Positions 1 to 5,511 of a stretch of DNA of 8,906 nt are shown here, piece after piece (within the stretch, counting starts at the first letter, position 1; every line of letters starts with the position of its first letter). Origin of the DNA: Paracoccaceae bacterium (GTDB lineage: Bacteria > Pseudomonadota > Alphaproteobacteria > Rhodobacterales > Rhodobacteraceae); the NCBI GenBank assembly GCA_027030435.1, contig JALVEX010000307.1, positions 1 to 8,906 of the forward strand. The letters run 5' to 3'. The notes under the pieces were generated by a model, which was given only the letters and a program-made list of their open reading frames with translations, was not told the DNA's origin and did not search any database. The translations under genes were made by a program, and so were the position numbers.

Positions 1-1
1 A

Positions 2-631
2 TCCGAACTTGCCCGCGACAATGCCGAGGCGCCGGACCCGCGCGACGATCCCGACACCGCTCTGCTTGCCTGGCTGGAATTCGAAGAGGCGCTGTTTCGC
101 CGCCTCGAGCGCGCCTACCTCGGCTCACGGATTCGTGCCGGTTTCCTCGAGGACGGCGAGCCGGACGTGGATGCATTCGTGTCCACCGCGCTGTCGGTGC
201 TGAACCGGCGGAAATCGCGCATGGGGCTGTCGCTCGAGAACCACGTCGAGGCGGCGGTAAGGGCATGGGGGCTGCGATACGAGCGCGGAGCGCAGACCGA
301 AGGCAGGTCGAAGCCGGACTTTCTGTTTCCCGGAGCTGCAGAATACCACGACCCGGCGTTCGATGCAGGCCTTCTTGCCATGCTGGGCGTCAAGTCGACG
401 CTGAAGGACAGATGGCGTCAGGTGCTGGCCGAAGCTGCCCGGATCGACGAGAAGCACCTGCTGACGCTCCAACCGGGGATTTCCGACAACCAGATGACCG
501 AAATGAAGCGGCACCGGCTCCGGCTTGTGGTGCCGGTCGCGCTGCATGGTGCCTACGGCCCGGCTGCGACGGGATGGCTCATGCCGTTCAGAGCTTTTCT
601 GGATCTGGTCCGACGGCGCCAAGGCGCTTGA
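2..631 (+). CDS. EcoRII-type type II restriction endonuclease, C-terminal part (5' end outside window)
   Basis: The frame is open from the window edge, giving the last 209 residues of a longer protein. It matches the EcoRII C-terminal catalytic domain, a PD-(D/E)XK nuclease of the EcoRII/PspGI group that cuts CC(W)GG-like sites. Around fragment residues 50-80 are NRRKSR and LENH, typical of the domain. The presumed active site is D106 (in KPDF), K131 (in GVKS) and E144 (in LAEA). The spacing D-x24-K-x12-E equals the D299/K324/E337 arrangement I remember for EcoRII, and about 65 residues follow the Glu in both. Roughly 190 N-terminal residues (the effector-binding domain) would therefore lie to the left if the enzyme is EcoRII-sized. 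The 3' end overlaps the convergent vsr gene by 44 bp. The family is clear; the actual recognition site is inferred, and the methyltransferase is not in view. Confidence 0.9.
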   Translation, partial: SELARDNAEAPDPRDDPDTALLAWLEFEEALFRRLERAYLGSRIRAGFLEDGEPDVDAFVSTALSVLNRRKSRMGLSLENHVEAAVRAWGLRYERGAQTEGRSKPDFLFPGAAEYHDPAFDAGLLAMLGVKSTLKDRWRQVLAEAARIDEKHLLTLQPGISDNQMTEMKRHRLRLVVPVALHGAYGPAATGWLMPFRAFLDLVRRRQGA

Positions 632-1031
632 TCCGTTCCTTCAAGATTTCGGCCAACCGCACCGGATCAGTGGTTTCGCATTCCCAGATCACTACGGGTG
701 TCCACCCCATCGCCCGCAGTTTTTCGGCTGTGCGAGCGTCCCGCTTGATATTGGCCGAAAACTTCTCCTGCCAGAAATCGACCCGGCTTTTGGGTGTGTA
801 GGCCTTCGGGCAGCCCTCATGCCGGTGCCAGAAGCAGCCGTGCACGAACAGGGCTACCCGGTACTTCGGCAGCACCAAGTCCGGCGTGCCCGGAAGGTCA
901 CGACGGTGAAGCCGAAACCTGAAGCCAAGCGCATGAGCCATGCGGCGGACACGCAATTCCGGCTGCGTGTTCCTGCTGCCGATCCGCGCCATCATGGCCG
1001 ACCGTTTTTCAGGGCTTACCGTGTCCGCCAT
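588..1031 (-). CDS. vsr: Very short patch repair endonuclease Vsr
   Basis: This 147-residue protein is close to the usual Vsr length (E. coli about 156). Vsr nicks 5' of the T in T:G mismatches produced by deamination of 5-methylcytosine, normally within Dcm-type CCWGG contexts. The start MADTVSPEKR resembles the family start and is preceded on the minus strand by GAGGA nine bases upstream; the frame stays open further upstream but without a better start. Visible motifs are RNTxPE near residue 20, LPGTPD with the catalytic Asp at residue 51, and HGCFWHRH at 64-71 with the two active-site histidines H64 and H69. H71, C74 and C118 are the likely zinc ligands, with one residue shifted relative to E. 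coli. It is convergent with the EcoRII-like nuclease, so a 5-methylcytosine modification system is implied nearby. It appears to be the last gene of the element ending at the tRNA fragment. Confidence 0.95.
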   Translation of the reverse strand: MADTVSPEKRSAMMARIGSRNTQPELRVRRMAHALGFRFRLHRRDLPGTPDLVLPKYRVALFVHGCFWHRHEGCPKAYTPKSRVDFWQEKFSANIKRDARTAEKLRAMGWTPVVIWECETTDPVRLAEILKERIKRLGAVGPDPEKL

Positions 1032-1139
1032 CAGCCTGGTCCTCGCGGCCCGCACAGCGCTGCCACACATTCTTGCTTTGTTGCCGCTGTGTTCCGCCGG
1101 TCTGCCGCACAATTTCGGCCCACTATTCAAAATCTTCCG

Positions 1140-1188
1140 CCGGATTGCAAATCCGTGTACACCGGTTCGATTCCGGTACTCGCCTCCA
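1140..1188 (+). other. Truncated tRNA-Cys 3' fragment, probable attachment site (att) of a genomic island
   Basis: The segment folds as the 3' part of a tRNA. The anticodon arm is CCGGA / TTGCAAA / TCCGT with anticodon GCA (Cys, 1147-1149) and a mismatch at the outermost pair. It is followed by a 4-nt variable loop GTAC, a perfect T arm ACCGG TTCGATT CCGGT (1161-1177), the acceptor 3' strand ACTCGCC (1178-1184), discriminator T and encoded CCA. An intact gene would need GGCGAGT and a D arm about 65-75 nt upstream; neither is present, and the bases before 1140 show no tRNA structure. Integrases commonly recombine at the anticodon or T arm and leave such a 3' copy at the far end of the element. 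The orientation predicts an intact tRNA-Cys and integrase left of the window. The fragment is not expected to give a functional tRNA. Confidence 0.82.
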
Positions 1189-1359
1189 GAACTTCCGCAA
1201 AGCCGAAAAGCCTCGCATTGCTCGCCGCTCGATCGAGCAACGGGCGGCAGCGATCACGTGCTGTGCCGGGGCGTTGCTGCCCAGGCGTGCCGGGGCTTTC
1301 CCGCCCCCGAAATGCGCCTCATTTCCCGAGGCCGTTTTCAACGGGTTCGCGCAAAGCTC
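1189..1359. other. Non-coding stretch with several small inverted repeats, downstream of the leftward dehydrogenase gene
   Basis: I see no credible gene here. It contains an inverted repeat TTGCTCG-n9-CGAGCAA (1218-1240), which overlaps an alternative palindrome GCTCGATCGAGC (1227-1238). It also has two copies of TGCCGGGGC (1264-1272 and 1288-1296), a GGGGC/GCCCC hairpin at 1292-1307 and a GCCTC-n7-GAGGC hairpin at 1316-1332. The last two lie just downstream of the 2-hydroxyacid dehydrogenase stop on the minus strand and may end its transcript, but neither is followed by a proper T-run. The part next to the tRNA fragment would be the original downstream flank of tRNA-Cys before integration. 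Confidence 0.4.
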
Positions 1360-2346
1360 TCAGAGCATGCCCGGCACCACCAGATCGGGCGGGCGGTGGC
1401 CATCCTGGAAGGTTCTGATGTTGAGAATCACCTTCTCGCCCATCTCGTTGCGCCCCTCCACCGTGGCCGAGCCCATATGCGGCAGCAGCACCACGTTCTT
1501 CAGCTCGCGCAGCCGGGGGTTGATCTCGGTTCCGTGTTCGAAAACGTCAAGCCCCGCGCCGGCGATCTCGCCGGCCCGCAGCATCCTTGTGAGCGCGTTT
1601 TCATCGATCACCTCTCCGCGCGAAGTGTTCACGATCACCGCCTCGGGCTTCATCAGCTTCAGACGGCGGGCATTCATCAGGTGGAAGGTGGAAGGCGTGT
1701 GCGGGCAATTGATGGAGATGATATCCATCCGCGCCACCATCTGATCGAGGCTTTCCCAGTATGTCGCCTCGAATTCCGCTTCCACCTCGGGGCGCAGGCG
1801 CTTGCGGTTGTGGTAGTGGATCTGCATGCCGAAGGCGCGGGCGCGGCGCGCCACGGCCTGTCCGATCCGCCCCATGCCGAGGATGCCGAGGCGCCGCCCC
1901 GCGAGCCTTCCCCCCAGCATGGCGGTGGGCGCCCAGCCCTCCCATTCGCCCGACTGCATGAGCGCCAGCCCCTCCGGGATGCGCCGGGTGACGGCGAGAA
2001 TGAGGGCGATTGCCATGTCGGCGGTATCCTCGGTGACGACCCCGGGCGTATTGGAAACGAGTATCCCGCGCCGCCGCGCGCTCTCCACATCGATGTGATC
2101 CACGCCGGCGCCGAAATTGGCGATGAGCTTAAGCTGATCGCCGGCCTGTGCCAGCATGGCCGCATCTATCCGATCGGTGATCGTGGGCACCAGCACTTCC
2201 GCCTGCTGCATGGCCTCCACGAGCTCTTCGCGGCTCATGGGCGCATCATCTTCGCGCAGGCGGGCATCGAACAGCTCGCACAGGCGTGTTTCAACCGCTT
2301 CCGGCAGGCGTCGCGTCACGACAACACTCAGACGATCGGATGGCAT
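1360..2346 (-). CDS. D-isomer-specific 2-hydroxyacid dehydrogenase (glyoxylate/hydroxypyruvate reductase, D-glycerate dehydrogenase type)
   Basis: This is a 328-residue cytosolic NAD(P)H oxidoreductase of the usual family length. It probably interconverts glyoxylate/glycolate or hydroxypyruvate/D-glycerate. The N-terminal catalytic lobe contains ANFGAGVDHID (77-86). The nucleotide-binding lobe has GILGMGRIGQA (154-164), and NR at 180-181 suggests NADPH preference. The catalytic Arg is R243 in NTSRGEVID and the catalytic His is H290 in LPHMGSAT. The usual catalytic Glu sits in an xEP motif after DVF; here that stretch reads DVFEHGTEINP, so the expected position (272) is Gly and the nearest acids are E270 and E274. 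The start is supported by GAAGGG about ten bases upstream. It is divergent from the SH3 gene across 109 bp with no obvious operator. Substrate assignment by sequence is uncertain; the family is certain. Confidence 0.93.
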   Translation of the reverse strand: MPSDRLSVVVTRRLPEAVETRLCELFDARLREDDAPMSREELVEAMQQAEVLVPTITDRIDAAMLAQAGDQLKLIANFGAGVDHIDVESARRRGILVSNTPGVVTEDTADMAIALILAVTRRIPEGLALMQSGEWEGWAPTAMLGGRLAGRRLGILGMGRIGQAVARRARAFGMQIHYHNRKRLRPEVEAEFEATYWESLDQMVARMDIISINCPHTPSTFHLMNARRLKLMKPEAVIVNTSRGEVIDENALTRMLRAGEIAGAGLDVFEHGTEINPRLRELKNVVLLPHMGSATVEGRNEMGEKVILNIRTFQDGHRPPDLVVPGML

Positions 2347-2455
2347 CGCGGCATTCCCTTCTTCTTTTCAAATCCGGCCCATGGTGGCACAGTGGCCCAA
2401 GCCGGGCCGGGGCGCAAGAACCCGGGAAACAGGGATCAGGCAGGAAAGAGGCGAT

Positions 2456-3025
2456 ATGAAGGGGCAGGATCGTGAACATCGCGCCGGAATGCTGAAATCG
2501 CTGCTGCTGTGCGGGCTGGTGCTCATGCTTCTGCTCGCCCCCCCGGGGCCCGCCCGGGCCGACAGGCCGCAACCGCAGAACGGCGCGGCGCCACAGGCCC
2601 GGGGGCCGGTGACGAACCTGCCGCTGCCGCGCTATGTTTCGCTGAAGGCGAGCGAAGCGAATGTGCGCCGCGGTCCCAGCCTCACGCACCGGATCGACTG
2701 GATCTTCAAGCGCCGGGGGATGCCCCTGCAGGTCACGGCGGAATTCGGCAACTGGCGCCGGGTGCGCGATCGTGACGGCGCGGGGGGGTGGATTCACTAC
2801 TCGCTGCTTTCAGGGGTGCGCACCGTCCTGGTGGAGGAGGACATGCTGGCGCTGCGCACGAAGCCGGATGCGGAGGCCCCGATCACCGCGCGCCTGGAGC
2901 TTGGCGTGATCGCGCGCCTCGGCAAATGCCTGCCGGACTGGTGCCGCCTGAAGGCGGGGGGCTACAGCGGCTGGGCGCCGAAGGCGGCGCTCTGGGGCGT
3001 GGACGAAGGCGAAATCCGCAAATGA
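2456..3025 (+). CDS. Secreted bacterial SH3-domain protein (SH3_4/DUF1058-like)
   Basis: The product is 189 residues. The start at 2456 has AAAGAGG six or so bases upstream; a second Met at residue 12 (2489) would give a more standard signal peptide and cannot be excluded. The hydrophobic stretch is about residues 13-28, and cleavage is likely after ARA (residue 35). A Pro/Ala-rich linker leads into two SH3-like repeats, about residues 57-125 and 130-185. The first has the typical ANVRRGPS motif and the second LRTKPDAEAP, both ending in a GW core (GGWIHY and SGWAPK). Such proteins are periplasmic or envelope-bound and usually bind peptidoglycan or partner proteins, but no catalytic domain is present, so no specific role can be assigned. 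Two cysteines in KCLPDWC are typical of the family. It is followed after 126 bp by the FieF-type transporter gene. Confidence 0.88.
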   Translation: MKGQDREHRAGMLKSLLLCGLVLMLLLAPPGPARADRPQPQNGAAPQARGPVTNLPLPRYVSLKASEANVRRGPSLTHRIDWIFKRRGMPLQVTAEFGNWRRVRDRDGAGGWIHYSLLSGVRTVLVEEDMLALRTKPDAEAPITARLELGVIARLGKCLPDWCRLKAGGYSGWAPKAALWGVDEGEIRK

Positions 3026-3068
3026 TCCCGGCGGCAGTTTGCCGGCATCGCGGGAGCGGAACTTTCTT

Positions 3069-3090
3069 GCCTCCGGCGGGGATATTTGCA
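3069..3090 (+). repeat. Intergenic motif GCCTCCGGCGGGGATATTT, recurrent in Rhodobacterales
   Basis: Between the SH3 gene and the transporter gene lies GCCTCCGGCGGGGATATTT followed by GCA. I remember close versions (CCTCCGGCGGG(A/G)(G/A)TATTTG) from many intergenic regions of Rhodobacteraceae genomes, usually just after genes; this is memory, not a search. The motif can form only a tiny CC/GG hairpin. Around it are a CCGGC-n8-GCCGG hairpin at about 3029-3046 and TGGGA-GTTTT-TCCCA at 3100-3114, so the gap may hold the SH3 gene terminator. Only one copy is in the window. Confidence 0.55.
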
Positions 3091-3151
3091 GACCAGTGAT
3101 GGGAGTTTTTCCCAGGAGCGGCATTGACCATGCCCGCCAAAGCGCCGATCA

Positions 3152-4087
3152 ATGGCTGGTATGGCACATGACGGCAGTGAATACAGAAGGCTGAGCCTGC
3201 GCGCGGGGCTGGCCTCGGTTGTGGTGGCGCTGATCCTGACGGGGCTGAAGCTCTGGGCGCTCGGGGAAACCAATGCGCTATCGGTCGCCGCATCGCTCGC
3301 CGACAGCGCGCTCGATCTCCTGATCTCACTCGGAGGGCTTGCCGCCATTCTCTATGCCGCGCGCCCGCCGGACGAGGATCATGCCTTCGGCCACAGCTCG
3401 GCCGAGGATATCGCCGCGCTGGGGCAGGCCGTCTTCATCCTCATATCGTCAGGCGTGATTGCTGCGGCCGCGATCTCGCGCCTTCTTTCCGACAACCCGC
3501 CCCCCCTGCAGGCGGAGGGCAAGGGGATGGCTGTCATGGGGATTTCGATCGTGCTGACGATCGCGCTTGTTCTGTGGCAGCGCCATGTGGTGAAGCGCAC
3601 GGGCAGCAGGGTCGTGGCGGCGGATTCGGCCCATTACATCGGCGATCTCGTGCCGAATGTCGGCGCCATCCTCTCGCTCTGGGTTTCACGCCAATACGGG
3701 CTTGCCGGGGTGGACAGCGTGGTGGCGCTCGCCGCCGTCGCGATGCTGGCAACCACCGCGATCCGCATCGGCAAGGGCGCTTTCGATGCGCTGATGGATC
3801 GGCGCGCCGATCCCGCCCTGATTGCCAGCATCGAGGAAATCGTGAGAAACTGGCCGGGGATCGACGGCTATCACGATCTGCGCACCCGCACCGCGGGCCC
3901 CAGGGTTTTCGTGAGCCTGCATATCGAGATGGACGGCTCCCAGACACTGGACGAGGCCCATGCCACCGGCGCCGCCCTGCGCCGGGCGATCCTGAAGGCA
4001 CATCCTGAATGCGACGTGATCCTTCACAAGGATCCAACCGGGGTGGAACCGCATCCGGAAGATCCCTCGGCCGCAGGCCGGCTGTAA
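3152..4087 (+). CDS. Cation diffusion facilitator, FieF-type metal/proton antiporter
   Basis: This 311-residue inner membrane protein belongs to the CDF family and expels divalent metals (Zn, Fe, Cd or similar) in exchange for protons. It is close to E. coli FieF in length and layout. The six helices include TM2 with SLADSALD (D51 and D55 of the transport site) and TM5 with HYIGD (H161 and D165), the DD/HD tetrad of FieF. The cytosolic loop after TM2 has DHAFGHSSAED (76-86). The C-terminal cytoplasmic domain has YHDLRTR (240-246), VSLHIEM (254-260) and VILHKDP (289-295), which carry the metal-sensing histidines and acidic residues. The start is not well determined: ATGs at 3152 and 3161 both lack a strong Shine-Dalgarno. 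Its TAA stop lies inside the first TGTAACAA box. A metal exporter next to a copper-binding peptide operon suggests a shared stress role, but the two are separated by 193 bp. Confidence 0.94.
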   Translation: MAGMAHDGSEYRRLSLRAGLASVVVALILTGLKLWALGETNALSVAASLADSALDLLISLGGLAAILYAARPPDEDHAFGHSSAEDIAALGQAVFILISSGVIAAAAISRLLSDNPPPLQAEGKGMAVMGISIVLTIALVLWQRHVVKRTGSRVVAADSAHYIGDLVPNVGAILSLWVSRQYGLAGVDSVVALAAVAMLATTAIRIGKGAFDALMDRRADPALIASIEEIVRNWPGIDGYHDLRTRTAGPRVFVSLHIEMDGSQTLDEAHATGAALRRAILKAHPECDVILHKDPTGVEPHPEDPSAAGRL

Positions 4088-4142
4088 CAATCCGCCTTTC
4101 AGATGCCGATCGCCTGTAACAAACCGGCGGAAACCCCGCAAT
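4083..4142 (+). promoter_or_regulatory. Twin TGTAACAA boxes, candidate ECF sigma -35 elements for the bufferin operon
   Basis: TGTAACAA occurs at 4083-4090 (overlapping the transporter stop codon) and again at 4115-4122, exactly 32 bp apart, about three helical turns. Bufferin operons in Caulobacter are, to my memory, controlled by the ECF factor SigF with a GTAAC-type -35 and a CGAA-like -10. Copy one has CGAT at 4107, an acceptable spacing; copy two has only CGCAAT near 4137. The boxes could instead be a repressor or activator operator. No sigma or anti-sigma gene is in the window. Confidence 0.35.
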
Positions 4143-4175
4143 TTCGGAATTTTCATCCAAGGTCTGCATAACGGA

Positions 4176-4249
4176 GCCGTGAAGCACGGCGTTGTGAGTA
4201 GCGTGTGAGCGGGCCTGTTTCATAGCCTTCACCTGCCGCCACTCGGCAG
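4176..4249 (+). promoter_or_regulatory. Two perfect GC hairpins in the bufA leader
   Basis: The 193-bp gap before bufA holds no gene. It contains GCCGTG-AAG-CACGGC (4176-4190) and CTGCCG-CCACT-CGGCAG (4233-4249), each a perfect 6-bp stem. The second ends 15-20 nt before the bufA Shine-Dalgarno (AAGGA, 4267-4272). Neither is followed by a T-run, so they look like leader structures rather than terminators: a possible cis-regulatory element, mRNA stabiliser or, as DNA, a dyad operator. I do not recognise a known riboswitch class. Confidence 0.4.
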
Positions 4250-4280
4250 CATGATGAAACAATTACAAGGAACGATCCGC

Positions 4281-4568
4281 ATGTCCAACCACATGAAAGC
4301 CATCGCCATTGCCGGCGCCGTCGCCGCCGCCGTGGCCTCCACATCCACCCCTGCCGCAGCTGCAGGCAAGGAAAAGTGCTATGGCGTCGCACTTGCCGGC
4401 CAGAACGATTGCAAGGCCGGCCCCGGCACCACCTGCGCCGGCACCTCGAAGGTGGATTACCAGGGCAATGCCTTCAAGCTCGTGCCCGCCGGCACCTGCG
4501 AGAGCATCACCCTTCCGGGCAATCGCAAGGGCTCTCTCACCGAGCTTGATCGCGATATCCCTTCCTGA
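4281..4568 (+). CDS. bufA: Bufferin precursor peptide, DUF2282 family (BufA1 type)
   Basis: This is a 95-residue precursor with a Sec-type signal peptide: basic start, hydrophobic Ala-rich stretch about residues 7-22, and cleavage after PAAAA (about residue 28). The mature part is about 67 residues with four cysteines, C33 (in KEKCYG), C44 (NDC), C52 (TTCAG) and C73 (GTCES), the DUF2282 pattern. In characterised bufferins some of these cysteines become thiooxazoles through the MNIO enzyme and the exported product binds copper; that is family knowledge. The start at 4281 is set by AAGGA nine bases upstream; the frame extends to an earlier ATG pair at 4251 without a Shine-Dalgarno. It is first in a bufABCD-type operon and separated from bufB by 82 bp containing a strong hairpin, which would favour high precursor expression. 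Older annotations call DUF2282 an integral membrane protein, but the only hydrophobic segment is the signal peptide. Confidence 0.92.
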   Translation: MSNHMKAIAIAGAVAAAVASTSTPAAAAGKEKCYGVALAGQNDCKAGPGTTCAGTSKVDYQGNAFKLVPAGTCESITLPGNRKGSLTELDRDIPS

Positions 4569-4575
4569 CACCGAA

Positions 4576-4604
4576 CGGCCCCGCTTCCTTTGCAGGCGGG
4601 GCCG
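4576..4604 (+). promoter_or_regulatory. Strong bufA-bufB intercistronic hairpin with pyrimidine loop complementary to the bufB ribosome binding site
   Basis: CGGCCCCGC (4576-4584) pairs perfectly with GCGGGGCCG (4596-4604), closing an 11-nt loop. There is no T-run directly after it, so it is at most a partial terminator. Its position fits a 3' stabiliser or attenuator that sets the ratio of precursor to enzyme. The loop bases TTCCTTT (4585-4591) can pair with AAAGGGA (4636-4642), the bufB Shine-Dalgarno, with one G-T wobble, forming a possible pseudoknot. The hairpin is seen; its role is inferred. Confidence 0.7.
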
Positions 4605-4650
4605 GGCGATTACCTTGTTTATCACGATTGCAAGTAAAGGGAGCCCGGCC

Positions 4651-5511
4651 ATGCGCGACGACGCGAACCACACACCGGAAAGCCTGCCGCCCGGCCCGGG
4701 CGTCGGTTACAAGCCGCAGCACTACAGCGATATCCTTGCCGATCCCGGCCCCGTTTGCTGGCTCGAGATCCACGCCGAGAATTACATGGGCGATGGCGGG
4801 CGGCCGCTTGCGCAGCTGCGCCACCTCGCCGGGCGTTTTCCCATCTCGGTGCATGGAGTGGGGCTTTCGATCGGCGGCGAGGGGCGGCTTGATCCCGAAC
4901 ATCTTTCGCGGCTCGCGCATCTCGTGGGCTGGCTCCGGCCGGCCTCGTTCTCGGAGCATCTCGCATGGTCCACCCATGAAGGCGCCTTCCTGAACGATCT
5001 TCTGCCGCTCCCCTATACCCAAGCCACCCTTGCCCGCGTCTGCGATCATATCGATGAACTGCAGGAGGCGATCGGCCGCCGGATGCTTCTGGAAAACCCC
5101 TCCACCTATCTCGCCTTCGCCGAAAGCGAGATGAGCGAGACCGATTTCCTGCGCGAGGTGGCCCGGCGCACGGGCTGCGGGCTTCTGCTCGATGTGAACA
5201 ATGTCTTCGTCTCTGCCACGAACCAGCAAACCGATCCGCGCGCCTATATCGATGATTTTCCAATCGGCGCGGTGAGCGAAATTCACCTCGGCGGGCATGA
5301 CGAGGACGGCGATGACGAAGGCGCGCCCCTCCTGATCGACAGCCACGGGCGCGAGATCGCCGATCCCGTGTGGGCGCTTCTGGATCATACGCTTGCGCGA
5401 TCCGGCCCGCTGCCGGTGCTGATCGAATGGGATAACGATGTGCCCGAGTGGCCGGTGCTCGCCGGCGAGGCCGCGCGCGCGGCCAGGCACCTCGAAAAGG
5501 TGGCCGCATGA
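4651..5511 (+). CDS. bufB: Multinuclear non-heme iron dependent oxidative enzyme (MNIO, DUF692), bufferin-modifying BufB
   Basis: The 286-residue cytosolic protein is of normal DUF692 length and has a TIM-barrel fold by family. MNIOs use two or three iron ions and oxygen to modify cysteine residues in ribosomal peptides; for BufA the product is a thiooxazole. Conserved segments in order: GVGYKPQHY (17-25), WLEIHAENYMG (37-47), SVHGVGLSIGG (66-76), SEHLAWS (101-107), LLENPSTY (146-153), LLDVNNVFVSA (179-189), IHLGGH (211-216), LIDSHG (228-233) and IEWDNDVPEW (258-267). Likely metal ligands include H68, E102, E148, D181, N184, H212, D230, H232 and E259, all kept. The start at 4651 has AAAGGGAG eight bases upstream; the open frame extends further upstream but that part is a shadow of bufA. 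Its stop overlaps the bufC start (ATGA), implying translational coupling with its partner protein. Confidence 0.94.
   Translation: MRDDANHTPESLPPGPGVGYKPQHYSDILADPGPVCWLEIHAENYMGDGGRPLAQLRHLAGRFPISVHGVGLSIGGEGRLDPEHLSRLAHLVGWLRPASFSEHLAWSTHEGAFLNDLLPLPYTQATLARVCDHIDELQEAIGRRMLLENPSTYLAFAESEMSETDFLREVARRTGCGLLLDVNNVFVSATNQQTDPRAYIDDFPIGAVSEIHLGGHDEDGDDEGAPLLIDSHGREIADPVWALLDHTLARSGPLPVLIEWDNDVPEWPVLAGEAARAARHLEKVAA

Noticed and set aside
1115..1139. Possible 5' half of the tRNA-Cys gene
   Set aside because: The expected GGCGAGT acceptor strand and D arm are absent; GGCCCACT near 1117 does not pair with the acceptor 3' strand.
1123..1341. Minus-strand 72-residue reading frame with VPESNRCTRICNP
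   Set aside because: It is the antisense of the tRNA-Cys fragment. Such PESNRC-type peptides are well-known false genes opposite tRNAs, and the rest resembles no protein.
525..1418. 297-residue plus-strand reading frame opposite vsr
   Set aside because: Vsr on the minus strand has all catalytic motifs; this frame has none and crosses the tRNA fragment.
940..2475. 511-residue plus-strand reading frame
   Set aside because: It runs across vsr, the tRNA fragment and the clear dehydrogenase gene on the other strand; composition is Arg/His/Pro-rich, typical of a GC-rich shadow.
4576..4604. Hairpin read as a full Rho-independent terminator of bufA
   Set aside because: The stem is strong but is followed by GGCGATTACC and not a T-run, and bufB-D have no other clear promoter.
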